Shown here: piece after piece, positions 10,217 through 21,400 of the stretch
Layout of the letters: each line of letters starts with the position of its first letter
How positions within the stretch are numbered: the stretch's first letter is position 1
From: Spirogloea muscicola
Taxonomy: Eukaryota > Streptophyta > Zygnematophyceae > Spirogloeales > Spirogloeaceae
Direction: 5' to 3'
Assembly (NCBI GenBank): GCA_009602725.1
Contig: WELB01000057.1
Coordinates: forward strand, 323,310 to 368,329
Length of the DNA: 45,020 bases
Notes under the pieces: generated by a model
Database searches by the model: none
Told to the model about the DNA's origin: nothing
Seen by the model: the letters and a program-made list of their open reading frames with translations, nothing else
Made by a program: the position numbers and the translations under genes

Positions 10217-10871
10217 CAGCCCAAGTGTTGCACCTCCCTCGGCCACTAGAATTTGCCACGACCTCCTGCGAGATGGCATGCAGGGGTTGTTCATGGAGGC
10301 GGGCTACAAGGTGGCCGTGGAAAATTCCTCGGAAATGCCCATCCAGCGGGGTGCAGACGGCCAGCTCCATACCCGACGCGCCGACCTAGTTGCCATCTCA
10401 TTTTTCTTTTGCGGCGGTTCCCTCATCATCGCCGATGTGGTGACTACCGACTGCGTGGGCTCCGCCAATCTCACCAGATTGGCGACGACTGCAGGGCACG
10501 CGGTCGGCCTGGCGGCCCGGGGCAAGGAGCGAAAATACGCGGATCACCCAGTTGGTGATGAATTCGCAGCCCTGGCGATTGACGTACACGGGGCTTTTGG
10601 CAGCCGCTGGCTGGACCTCCTCCAGCGGCTTGCCCATCAGGCCATTGACCGGCGGCCGGGTCTGCCAGGGGCGATGCCCGGCTTCAACGTCGCCGCTTCG
10701 CTCGCTCAGGTATTCCGTTCGCGCCTGGCGGTCTCGTTTCAACGCTCCCTAGCCCACGCCGTCCACACGCGAGCAGGCCGTGCTATGGCTGCTGCCTCTG
10801 GGTCTCGGCGGAGTGCCTCTTTCCCTGCAGCGAGCTACTCTGACTTGATGTTGCTCACTCGCGGGTACTGA
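10217..10871 (+). mobile_element. C-terminal fragment of a retroelement polyprotein
   Basis: Open frame without a credible start (in-frame stop just before 10217; first Met at 10278), ending in TRGY and a TGA at 10869-10871. It resembles the region found C-terminal to the reverse transcriptase in plant and algal non-LTR-like elements: RADLVAIS and later IIADVVTTD (a possible nuclease-like core), FAALAIDVHGAFGSRWLDLL, then RSRLAVSFQRSLAHAVHTRA. No reverse transcriptase domain lies upstream, so this is a 5'-truncated copy. The same C-terminal signature recurs, more decayed, at 11013-11045, 11417-11459, 13178-13210, 13890-13937 and 26086-26118. Family assignment is from remembered sequence style only. 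Confidence 0.6.
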
Positions 10872-11203
10872 GCTTCCCTCTGCATCGTCTTGTGTTTTGT
10901 AGTGTAGTCCTTTTTCGGCACCTTTTCCTTTGGTTTTGGACATTGCCATTCTTTTTGGGCTGGCTTTGCTAGCCCCCCTTCGTATCTGACATCTAGTATT
11001 CAGGCATCGGTTAGCGACCTTTATGTTTTGACCCGTGGTTACTGAGCGGGTCAATCTGCTGTAGATTATGTAGGTCTTTATATGTGTTTGCCTTTGTACT
11101 TGGCCATTTGGCCTTCGTTTGTTTCAAACACACGAATTCACCCCTTCTCTATGGGCGAGGATAGTGTCTGGGGGTAGCTTGGCCTCTTTTCAATTAGCAG
11201 ACC
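10872..11203 (+). mobile_element. Retroelement 3' flank with a second C-terminal remnant
   Basis: The 3' flank of the preceding copy has ttttcggcacctttt and tttttgggctggct blocks shared with the inverted copy at 11320-11460. At 11013-11045 a second terminus reads SDLYVLTRGY and stop. The sequence after it (gagcgggtc, then ctttgtacttggcc) recurs on the minus strand at about 26000-26090. So one 3' end sits directly behind another, consistent with nested or tandem insertion. Confidence 0.55.
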
Positions 11204-11460
11204 TTGTCCATTCCTTTGGGCTGGCCTGTCCCAGACACCAGTCAAGTGGGCCGCGCTTTCCCAAAAACTAGGAATTGCTCGCCCATAGAGAAGAGGGGCT
11301 GGGAAATGGACACAATAGGAAAGGCCAGCCCAAAAGGAATGGACAATTATACAGAGCCAAAAGGTGCCGAAAAGAAAAGTACACAGCTAGACACGAGACG
11401 ACGCAGAGATGAAAGCTTAGTACCCACGAGTGGCAGCAGCAAGTCCGAGTAACTCGCAGC
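11204..11460 (-). mobile_element. Inverted copy of the retroelement 3' end
   Basis: Read on the minus strand from 11460, it resembles the plus-strand sequence 10835-10975: a SYSDLLL segment, TRGY and stop after a one-base shift (11417-11459), ttttcggcacctttt, then ttgtccattccttttgggctggcc (positions 11346-11323). The last block pairs with its reverse complement at 11204-11226 with a single-base indel, giving short inverted arms about 100 bases apart. Confidence 0.6.
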
Positions 11461-11720
11461 TGAGATTCATGCGCGGACCTTGTCCATCTTCATTAGCTGG
11501 CCTTCACAGCCATCGTGCCCTTCTCTCAGGGCGAGCAACTCTCTCTATTGACGTACATTAGAAAAGCTGCTGCTTCTCGTAGCTGTGTGGGTTTAGCGTT
11601 TTCCGGCCCCTTCGGAGCTCGTGCATTACTTTCTGGGGCTGGCCTTTACAGCCGTTGTTTCCCCTTTTGGGAAGACCTTCTTCTTATCCATTTGACAAGT
11701 ATCATCCCCAACCTAATGGA
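11461..11720 (+). mobile_element. Retroelement 3'-flank module, plus strand
   Basis: Contains two copies of the core: agctggccttcacagcc followed by gggcgagcaac (about 11500-11535), and ttccggccccttcgga followed by ggggctggcctttacagcc (about 11592-11655). Both match modules at 26220-26270 (+) and, as reverse complement, at 26340-26400. No coding remnant was found here. Confidence 0.5.
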
Positions 11721-12899
11721 CCTTGTCTATTATTCTGAGCTGCTCTTTCTCAAACATCTCAACATCTCTTTGGAAGAGCTTCTTCTTGTTCCCAAATCTT
11801 TCTACATCTGCGTATGGTCCTAAAGAAGGTGGAGGAATAGGTATCCCGAGGCACAAAGCAGAGAATCTGAGCACGACTACTAGTGCACGCTCTGGCCAGT
11901 CAACGAGAAGATAGACAAAATTGTGTACTAGCATGGCGGAGTCTAGAAGGAGAACGAAGACCCAGTATCCCAATCGTTGATACTCATCCGATCATAGTGT
12001 TATTGTATCACCCCAACGTTGTTTGCCTTCCTCTAGGATCTCAAAGCCACCAAATAAGTTTCCCAAATACTAGCTGATCCGAGAATGCGGAGCTTATGAT
12101 GCACACTACCAAAACTGTGAATGCTTTAAAGCCACAATCAGCATTTGGGTGTACTGAGTCTGGAGTACCGAGCCTCTAAACCAGCACATTCAAGTTCTAG
12201 GGCACGTTCTGGCGAGCACAAGGTACTCTGAGCACATCATATAACTAGAAGCCAGAAATATTCACTGCAGCTTTGTGATGATTGATAAAGTAGACCACGT
12301 TGAAGAGCTCACTCTGAGGGCAATGGGTACGGTTGGAAACTTCACCCTGAAAGCGATGAAATTGGTTCAATCTGGTACTAGAATCATTCGGCTAGCAGGA
12401 CATGCGAATATCTTCAGCGACTGCAGTGCTTTTTCTGCTGGATAGACTTTGCGATCTCAGACTGATGGTCAGCTATTTAAGGTCCTCCGAAGCTCTTGCT
12501 AGTAACACGTTGATCTGCATTTAGATTCGCGCAGCCAACTTCAGGCAAACCCCTGGTTGAGCTTCTTCTGCAGCTACTGCTCTCTGAGACTTTCCTATTT
12601 CTCTCGGTCCATCAGTCAATGTAATATGTGAGACTGCCCCCTCGCTTTGAAGAGAGGCCATCATGGCCCGTGAATGAGTAACATATAGCAGTGGTCCATG
12701 TGGCACAGAATTGTGCAAAGATGTGGGAAAACACATTCTCAGCGCACAGAGGAAAGCAACATGCACCCCGAGGTGGTTAGGTGCGTAGAGGACTCCATAA
12801 GAGAAAAGGCCAGTCGCTGCAAGGAGACTGAGCAGTGGCTGTTAGCAGCCTGCCTCACACGAGGATGAAGAAAGCTCAGCGAGCAGACTAAGCAAGTGG
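11721..12899. other. Gene-poor spacer without recognisable genes
   Basis: Lower in GC than its surroundings. The longest frames (about 60-86 codons, for example 11713-11973 minus and a roughly 60-codon frame near 12260-12447 plus) show no family resemblance. A stretch near 12540-12900 continues the 3' flank of the retroelement copy that lies to its right. I see no gene. Confidence 0.5.
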
Positions 12900-13440
12900 G
12901 GGCTTATTTAGACGAGAACATTGTCTTTTAAAAGCCACAATGATATCTGGCCAGCAGCAGTAAGCTGGACGGACTGACTGCCGGAATTCGTTGGATGGAG
13001 AAGAACAGAAGGCGCGCAGTGCGCATAGATTATAAATGAGACCAAGCCGAGCCAGTACATTGTTCAGAAATAATGGTAGAGCAAAGCATGGCGCTACACA
13101 GAGCAAACAGCGTGGCAAACAAGGGCTAACGTTACAGGCGGAAGCACAACTGACGGGACCATTCGACAACCACAATTGAGCACATACAGATCAGACAGGC
13201 TAACTTGGGGAGCCGGAGGAACACCATGGAAGCCAGTGCCGTGGCATCATTCAGACTTGCATGCTGATGATGGCCACTGCCTGGGAGCGCTGCAAAGCTG
13301 AGCGAGAGCTGCATCCTGCGACATGCAAACAATGTCTGTGTATGCTAGTATGCCTCAAGCTGCCCCCTCCGACTATGACGACGCACGTTAACTAGCTGGG
13401 CGCTGTGCGCTCGAGCACCATTTCTTACAGCAGCCATCGT
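12900..13440 (-). mobile_element. Decayed retroelement copy, minus strand
   Basis: Minus-strand remnants of the C-terminal region: LVNVRRHSRRGQ, then MQLSLSFAALPG in another frame, then PQVSLSDLYVL (13210-13178), where the terminal TRGY has decayed. The 3' flank (from 13177 down) shares gaacaatgta and ctatgcgc-ctgcgcgccttct with the neighbouring copy about 730 bases to the right. Frameshifts and stops break it throughout. Confidence 0.6.
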
Positions 13441-14210
13441 AGAGAAGGAGAAGAAACTTCTCCAAAGCGATGGCTGTGAACTTGGTTCTTTGCAAAATGG
13501 GGCCATGGCTGTGAAAGGCCAAATTTCGGACAAGGTCCGAACAACGGTTCTTCCATTGTAAGGCAATGGCTGTGAGAGGCCAGCCCAAAAGAGAATGTAT
13601 ATGGCCCAAAAGGGTCGAAAAGTCCCCAATAACACGCAGCTACGCAAGTGGCTGGTACAGACGGCTGCTGGTGAGAGGCAGGGAGAGCACGGAGTCAAAT
13701 ATGGGGCTGGACGAACCCCGAACCAAGCGCCGCCAATACGAAGAAAGAGAAGGCGCGCGGAGCGCATAAATTGGAAGGGAGGCCAATTCAACCCAATACA
13801 TTGTTCAGGCAGAGTCTACTGCAAACTAAACAAGGCTACATCATACGGAGACCTAAACTGAGGTGCCTAACTAAGGTAGCAGGGTGACATTAGTACCCAC
13901 GGGTGAGCACAGACAAATCCGACAAGCTAACTTGGGGAGCTGGAGCGCCGGCCACGAAAGCCGGAGGCCTGACTTAGAGCGCGCCCTGCACGTTGATGAA
14001 GAGCCAATACTTGTGAGCGCTGCAAAGTAAGCGAAAGCCGCATACTATGACATGCAACTAAGGCCTGCGGAATGCTGGAGTGGCCCAAGCTGCCCCCCCG
14101 ACTTCAGACGACGCGCATCAACCAGCCGGGCCAGATGCTGGATCAGGACCATTTTACGCCGTAGCCTCCGTAGATATCCATGGCACACGGATTTTACTGG
14201 TCCCCTCCGG
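13441..14210 (-). mobile_element. Decayed retroelement copy, minus strand (second of a pair)
   Basis: Minus-strand translation shows, across frameshifts, MDIYGGYGVKWS (matching IDVHGAFGSRWL of the 10217 copy), [37 protein letters not shown] (here only described as matching the SFQRSLAHAVHTRAGRAMAAASG region), then PQVSLSDLSVLTRGY and a TAA at 13892-13890. The 3' flank runs down to about 13560 with the gggctggcctctcacagcc core and further cagcc-ggctgtg blocks to 13441. It is a direct repeat of 12900-13440. Confidence 0.65.
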
Positions 14211-15496
14211 GATGGTCCTGGTAGTGCCGCTCCTTCTTGCGCTCCGCGCTGGACGTGGCAAAGAGACAAGGCGCGCGCGTGGCAAAGAGAGAAGGCGCGC
14301 AAAGAGGACGAAGAGGCGCTCATGAGAAGGGGGGCCCGATGACCCTTCTCTCTCGGGCAGGTCCTGATTTTCTCCAACAGCCGTCGCCCCACGTTCTCGC
14401 GAAAGCTTCCACGTGAAGTCGCCCGACCGGCGCAGCGGCCGCCCGCGCTCTGATGACGATCGGCGGGACGGTAGAACTGGTGGGCGCAGGTGCACAAGAA
14501 CCTCCTTCTTCCGCGGGCGACGGCAGCGGCGTGGCCTTCTCGCTCAGGGGCCGCTGGCTCGCCCCGGCGATTGGATGCTCGGAGGCTGCGGGGGCGACCC
14601 CTCGGCCGGTCATGTTTGTCGATTGTGTATGTGTTCACTCGTTGCTACCGGAGACCCCCTTAGCCAGCTTATTGCCCCAGAATTGTTGAGCTCGAATTTG
14701 GCTTCCATTTCATTTCATGCGCGCGCGCCTTTCTCCGCCGCCGACCACCACGGCGCCGCGACGGCGATGGGGCGAGGGGGGGGGCGTGGCCGGGGCGGGG
14801 AAGGCGGGGGGCCGCCCTTCCGGAGCCCCACCCCGGAGTGCGTGGCCCACCTTCGCCCGCCCGCGGGCTCCCTTCACACGGGGCCCGCGGCTGGGGCGGC
14901 CGTCCGCTGAGCCCCGCAGAGGAACGAGCCTTTTGGACGCGGCGCATCCATTGGGCGGAGCGCCGGGTGCTGGGAGCACCGGTTGGGGGCGCCGGGGGCT
15001 CTGATGGGCTGGCCAGCCCCCGAGCCAAGCCCGCCTGCGCCCCTAGAGGACGGGGCGCGTACCCCTGCCGGCGGACGGGCGCCCGGCGCCTTAGGTGGGA
15101 ATGGAGCCCCACTGGGCCCGGCAGGGCCCGCCCGGGTGGGGGGGCGGGTCCCTCGGGGATCGCACCCCCGTAACGGCGCCCGTCAGGGACTCTCGCAACG
15201 GCAGCCCGCGGCTGGGGCGGGGCCCTTGACGGCGCCGAGAACTGGTGGGCGCCGCCGATCGTCCCATCTCTGATCCAGGAGGGAGGCGGCGGCGGGGGGT
15301 GGGGCGAAGGCCAGAAGGGAGGGCCGTGGTAAGCGACATGATCTGCCGGCGGCGAGAGGTGGGGCGGGAGGAGGGAGGGGCGACCGCGGTGGGGTTGTAG
15401 TACATAGCTAGAGGCTCCCCCCGCGCCTCCGCCCCGCGCTGCGTAATCATTGTCCCTGCCCCGGGCCCCGCCCTCGCAGCGAAGGCGGCGGCCGCC
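14211..15496. other. GC-rich spacer and 5' flank of the H+-ATPase gene
   Basis: Strongly GC-rich from about 14400 to 15490, with long chance frames on both strands that lack family resemblance (including a 335-codon minus frame). It contains a short tandem repeat at 14255-14300. Its right end must hold the leader and promoter of the H+-ATPase gene starting at 15497, whose ATG sits in gccgccATGg. No individual regulatory element can be named. Confidence 0.5.
14255..14300. repeat. Imperfect 24-bp tandem repeat
   Basis: gtggcaaagagacaaggcgc (from 14255) is followed by gtggcaaagagagaaggcgc (from 14279), with one substitution in the shared part, in a purine-rich stretch of the GC-rich spacer. Confidence 0.75.
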
Positions 15497-18400
15497 ATGG
15501 CGGCCGACGGCGCGGGCAAGGCCAATGGTGGCCTCGGCGACCTCCAGGCCATCAGCAAGGAGGCGGTGGACCTGGTGAGCCTCGCTTTTGGGGCTTCCTG
15601 CGTAGGCCGCCGGGACGCCAATGGCAACACCTGCCGTCCTTGCGCTTGGAGACTCGACTGCTCTGAAGCCCTCCACGGCCGGATCTTGTCGCTCTTTGCG
15701 ACCTGCCTCTTTGCTGCCGGAGCGCGGCGGCAGTGCTTAGAGGCAGTTCGCATCGTTGCTAGATATTTGGGTGCTTTTGGCAACCGGTCGTTCTTGTGTT
15801 GCTGAGGAATCCTATTATGATTTCAGTAGATAGAAGAGAACCTCGGAAGCTGGCCAGTCAGAGCGCCTTCGATGCCGGCGCTTATTCACCGTCTCCCTTC
15901 CTCTGTTCCTGTGTCAGGAGCACATTCCCATGGAGGAGGTCTTCCAGCAGCTCAGATGTTCTCGTGCAGGTCTGACAACTCACGAAGCCGAGGAGAGGCT
16001 GGCCATCTTTGGACCCAACAAGCTGGAGGAGAAGAAGGTAAGCAAGCAAGCTTGCTGAAGATATCGTGAATGGTTCTTGTCATGTTGAGAGGAACTGAAG
16101 TTGTGAAAATTGTGGTCTATCGAGGATGCTTATCAGCGTGGAGAGTCTTGAGGCTTTCTTGGCGGTTGGAGATTCTCAGCGTCCGTCCACGTCCGCGCTG
16201 GTGTCAAGATGCAAGGATCAGTCGTCATAAGGTTTCACCCACGTCGCTGTCCTGAGATGATTGGTATCCTTTCATCTGCAGGAAAACAAAATTCTCAAGT
16301 TCCTTGGATTTATGTGGAATCCCCTGTCTTGGGTCATGGAGATGGCTGCCATCATAGCCATTGCATTGGCTAACGGTCAGGTGACTTGCAACTACTGACC
16401 TTCTGACCTTCTGACCTTGCAGTCACACCTTAGTCTGTCTGCCTGCATGGGATGAGAGAGAAAGCACTTGTAGCTAGTGACACTGTTGTCATCCAGTGCT
16501 AGTTGCTGTGTATCATGACGCTGTATTCGCTGTATACATCAATGAGGATGCAACATTCACTGAAAGCTTTCTGCACGTAGCTCTTTCATCAAATTTGTCG
16601 ACTTCAGAAGATATCATGGCAAGACATGGTGGAGGTTTTGTGCGCTGGTTGGTTGGCTGCACTGACAACCTGCTGTAATTTGGGGTTGCAGGGGCGACCT
16701 CCTGATTGGGAAGATTTTGTTGGAATTGTTCTCCTTCTGATATGCAATGCCACAATCAGCTTCGTCGAAGAGAACAATGCAGGCAATGCTGCTGCAGCAC
16801 TTATGGCCAGGTTGAATCCTAAATGCAAGGTATGTGTATCACGTTTTCAGCACTTTCTGTAGAGTCTGGGTAGAATTGTGCCAAAATGCTTCATGCTTGT
16901 ACAGCTGAGAGCTTGAAATGCTTATCTCCAGTACACTTGTGTAACATGAGGACAGCTTTGTGTACAACAAAATGCAGGTACTCAGGGATGGAACGTGGCA
17001 AGAGCAAGATGCATCCATTCTTGTACCTGGCGACATTATAAGCATCAAGCTTGGTGACGTGATCCCAGCTGATTGTCGCCTTCTTGAGGGTGATCCTCTG
17101 AAAATTGATCAGGTAAAGAATCTTCAATTGACAATCTGCACAATCCCAGTTGCTTGTAAGCAATTGCTAAGCAAAGGAAACAATGGACATGTCCACAACA
17201 AGTAACATGACAGGTCTGACTCGTTGTGATGAGCTTTGAGCTGTGGCGTTTCCAATCTACAGTCGGCGCTCACAGGCGAGTCTCTTCCAGTCACCAAGAA
17301 GCCTGGAGACGAGGTGTTTTCAGGTTCTACCTGCAAGCAAGGAGAAATAGACTCCGTTGTCATTGCCACTGGAGTTCACTCCTTCTTTGGAAAGGCAGCT
17401 CACTTGGTTGACAGTACCAATAACGTTGGTCATTTCCAGAAAGTGAGCTTCATTGTTGCCATCCACATGTTGGTTGCTTGATCTGATAATGTGAAGCCTG
17501 TATTTCACAATAACATCGCTGACTTTTGCTGGTATGATTGCTCATTGAGAGAATTGGGGCCAAACTACAACTGACAAGTTGAGTTGTGCATTGGCAAGTG
17601 CAGGTTCTTACAGCCATTGGCAGTTTCTGCATTGTCTCTATTGCCTTTGGCATTGTTATTGAGATTATTGTCATGTACCCCATCCAGAAGAGGAAGTACC
17701 GTGATGGTGTTGACAATCTTCTGGTCCTACTCATTGGTGGCATTCCTATTGCTATGCCAACAGTGTTGTCTGTCACAATGGCCATTGGGTCCCACAAACT
17801 GTCACAGCAGGTACTAAACTTCATCAGACGACTGTGTTTATGCAACCTTGATCATGACTTTGCTGGTCATCAAGCATACATCTTGAAGAGTAATGTAGCT
17901 CCAGTTAACTGCTAAGGAGTTGCAAGGAGGCAGCCTATCCTTCACACAGGCCCTTTGTACCTACAAGCTAAACACGTGTCAAGTCATGCAATACAGCTGG
18001 AGAGGGTGTATGCCCATGTTTGTCTTTGATTGTTTTGTTTTGCCACTTAGTGAACCTTTATAGATAGTGCCTCCTGATGTGGTAGTAGTCTATTCGCCAC
18101 TCTTAGAGATATGTTGTCATCGAGTTTGTCTGAGGGGTCCATTTACACCTTCTGCAGGGTGCTATTACAAAGCGAATCACAGCTATCGAGGAGCTGGCTG
18201 GCATGGACATCCTTTGCAGTGACAAGACAGGAACGCTGACTTTGAACAAGCTGACAGTTGACAAGACCTTGGTCGAGGTAAGTAATGCTCAACGCGTCAC
18301 TCCTTCTGCAACACAAGACAGTCCGTGTAGCTGGCAAGCCCCCAACACATACCTAACTTTCTGCTTGTGTGTCTATCTGAAGGCTATGTGATAATTAGTT

Positions 18401-21400
18401 GCATCTGACAGTGCAGCAAGATTGTATATGATCTAGCCAAGGACAAGCAAGTGGTAGAAACCTTCAGACAATCAGACTATGTTGTACTGTTGACAGGTTT
18501 ATGCCAAGGGAATCGACCAAGAGTATGTCTTGCTAACCGCGGCCAGGGCATCTCGCGTGGAGAATCAAGATGCCATTGATGCCTGCATTGTCGGCATGCT
18601 ATCTGACCCTGCTGAGGTAAAATTTACCCTGCTCCTTTGAATCTTTATTGATTTGGTCCTGGAGTGTAGCCCTTTAGAAGTGTCATTGGACTTGTCTGAT
18701 CACGGATACTCGTGGGCCCCGAGTTGCGATTTTGAAGAGTGCATGTCCTTCTTGTGTACAAGCTGTGTCCTCCCAGGTGTTTTCATCGCTACTCAGGAGC
18801 TGCAATGCTTTTGTGAAGAGCATACTTGGCACCTCTGATGAGCAAGATGTGGTTGCAGGCGCGCGCTGGGATTACAGAAGTACATTTCCTGCCCTTCAAT
18901 CCTACTGACAAGCGGACTGCGCTGACCTACACGACTCCAGATGGCAAGATGTTCCGAGCAACCAAAGGAGCCCCAGAGCAGGTAAATCACTGCCTCTAAC
19001 TCCGTGCCAGAACTTAGTCTTATGTACCTGTCTTTGTTGGCACCTTTGTAGCTATTGCATCTTGCCATACCAACATTTTCAGAGCAAATACTCGGCTCTT
19101 CACTGTATTCACAAATGGACGTTCATGTGTGCGCGTTCAGATTCTGGACCTTTGTCCAAACAAGGCGTTATTTGAGAAGCAAGTACATGAGACAATCGAC
19201 AAGTTTGCTGAACGCGGGCTCCGATCTTTGGCTGTTGCTAGACAGGTCAGTGAGAGCTTGCAGAGGCTCTCGGAAGCTGATGCTCTTAATCATCATCATC
19301 CTAGTCTATGGAGGTAGTAGTGTGCTTTAAGCAATGTGTGAATAATGCATGGAACAGCGTTGATTGGCATGGGCCCTTTGTAATGCCCTCTTTACAGTGT
19401 GCTGAATGTTTTGGAGGCCCCTTCTGTAGTGTGCTGAAAGGTCATGGCTGTCATTCAGGACGTACCCGAAGGCGTGAAGGAGAGCCTTGGTGGTCCCTGG
19501 GAGTTTGTCGGCCTTTTGCCGCTCTTCGATCCTCCTCGTCATGATAGTGGGGAGACAATCCGCCGTGCATTGACATTGGGTGTCAATGTCAAGATGATTA
19601 CAGGTGATTGTCAAACACTAGGATCACGGTCAAGATGGCAGGTGGAATGATATTGCGCAGAGGCTATGAAGCTGATGTGCATGATGTGCAAAGGGAAATG
19701 TTGATGTTGTTGGTAGTAACCTGCTGCTATGATACATTTCACCTAGAGGCCGCAGCATGTTTTTTGAATATGATGGGCCAGTTATTGGCATACTTTGGTG
19801 GACCAAAACTTATCACACCCTTTGCCCTTTAGGTGATCAATTGGCCATTGCCAAAGAGACTGGGCGAAGACTTGGCATGGGCACCAACATGTATCCATCA
19901 TCCTCACTTCTCGGCAATCACAAGGACCCTGCTCTCGCCGGTCTCCCTATTCACGAGCTCATTGAGAAAGCAGATGGTTTCGCAGGCGTGTTCCCAGGTC
20001 AGTGTGATGGACTGCCCTGTTGACTTGAGACCTCGCTGGCTGCTTATTCATATGCACGGCAGCGTCTTGGTGCCAGCCAGTAGCAGCTGACCTATTTCTG
20101 CTTTTGTGCTGCAGAGCACAAATATGAGATAGTGGCAAAACTCCAAGAGCGCAAACATATCACTGGCATGACTGGTGATGGTGTCAATGATGCCCCTGCC
20201 CTGAAGAAGGCCGACATCGGCATTGCGGTTGCTGACGCAACGGATGCTGCACGCGGTGCTGCTGATATTGTGCTCACAGAGCCAGGATTGAGTGTTATCA
20301 TCCACGCCGTGCTGACAAGCCGCTGCATTTTCCAGAGGATGAAGAATTACACGGTGTGTGGTCCTTAAAAGATGCAGACACTTGACTACTATCACAGGCT
20401 GCCTTCTGTTGTCACCTGATGTTGGTCAAGGGGATGAGCTGACTTATCTTTGTCTGCCCTGAATTTTAATGTGCAGATTTATGCTGTCTCCATCACAATT
20501 CGTATTGTGGTAAGATGTCTGAGCTGTTCTTAAGCACTTTGATCTGCAGTCTGCAACTTGACGTCAATCGTGAGAGCTCCTCGTACTGCTGGTGGAGTCA
20601 ATAACCTCAGCAGGGCAAACGCTGATGCAGCAGTTGTGTTGTTGCAGCTCGGTTTTATGTTGATTGCTTTGATCTGGAAGTTTGACTTTTCTCCATTTAT
20701 GGTGCTGATCATTGCTATTCTCAATGACGGTAAGTGTGGCTGTGCACAATGAATCTGTTATTTGTTTGCCTCAATGTGTTTAATGTGTGAGTGGGTAGTT
20801 TGAACCTGCCATGAGTCTCTGATTTGCGACATGCTCTGTGCAGGGACCATCTTGACAATCTCCAAGGATCGTGTACTGCCGTCCCCTCAGCCTGACAGCT
20901 GGAAGTTGCGAGAGATTTTTGCTACTGGGGTTGTCTTTGGAACATACATGGCCATTGTGACAGTTATTTTCTTCTACTTAGTGCATGATACAAGATGGTT
21001 TGAGGTGAGGGTCAATGATTAAGCACCTGACATTATCAAGCACAGCAGCCCACCTTAAGGACCTGCTGTCATCAGCAATTGCCATGGGTTGTTAAGTATG
21101 TTCCTTGTTCTGATCGTTGCTCTCCATGTGCAGAGATCGTTTGGTTTGAGGGATATCCACCACCGCAGCCATGACAATCCTCACCGCTTGGCCAAGACCA
21201 ATCACCAGCTGAACTCTGTGCTGTATTTGCAAGTTAGCATCGTCAGCCAGGCTCTCATCTTCATCACTCGTTCTCAAAAGTGGTTCTTCATGGAGCGCCC
21301 TGGGCTGTTATTGATGTGTGCCTTTCTTGTAGCCCAACTGGTGGGTCCTTTTCCTCATGTCCTCATGGAGCAATGCCTCTCTTAATACCACCATACGATC

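Noticed and set aside
12258-12447. Roughly 60-codon plus-strand frame in the spacer
   Set aside because: No start context, no resemblance to any family and no neighbouring exon with splice sites that would join it.
13345-13791. 148-codon minus frame as a gene
   Set aside because: It runs across the 3' flank of a decayed retroelement copy and mixes repeat modules; no protein family fits.
9362-15496. tRNA, small RNA or CRISPR-like array in the repeat region
   Set aside because: Repeats are long, diverged and in both orientations; no regular spacers and no tRNA arm signatures were found by eye.
14669-15676. 335-codon minus-strand frame across the GC-rich spacer
   Set aside because: It overlaps exon 1 of the H+-ATPase in antisense, is Pro/Arg/Ala-rich as expected from GC-rich chance frames, and shows no family resemblance.
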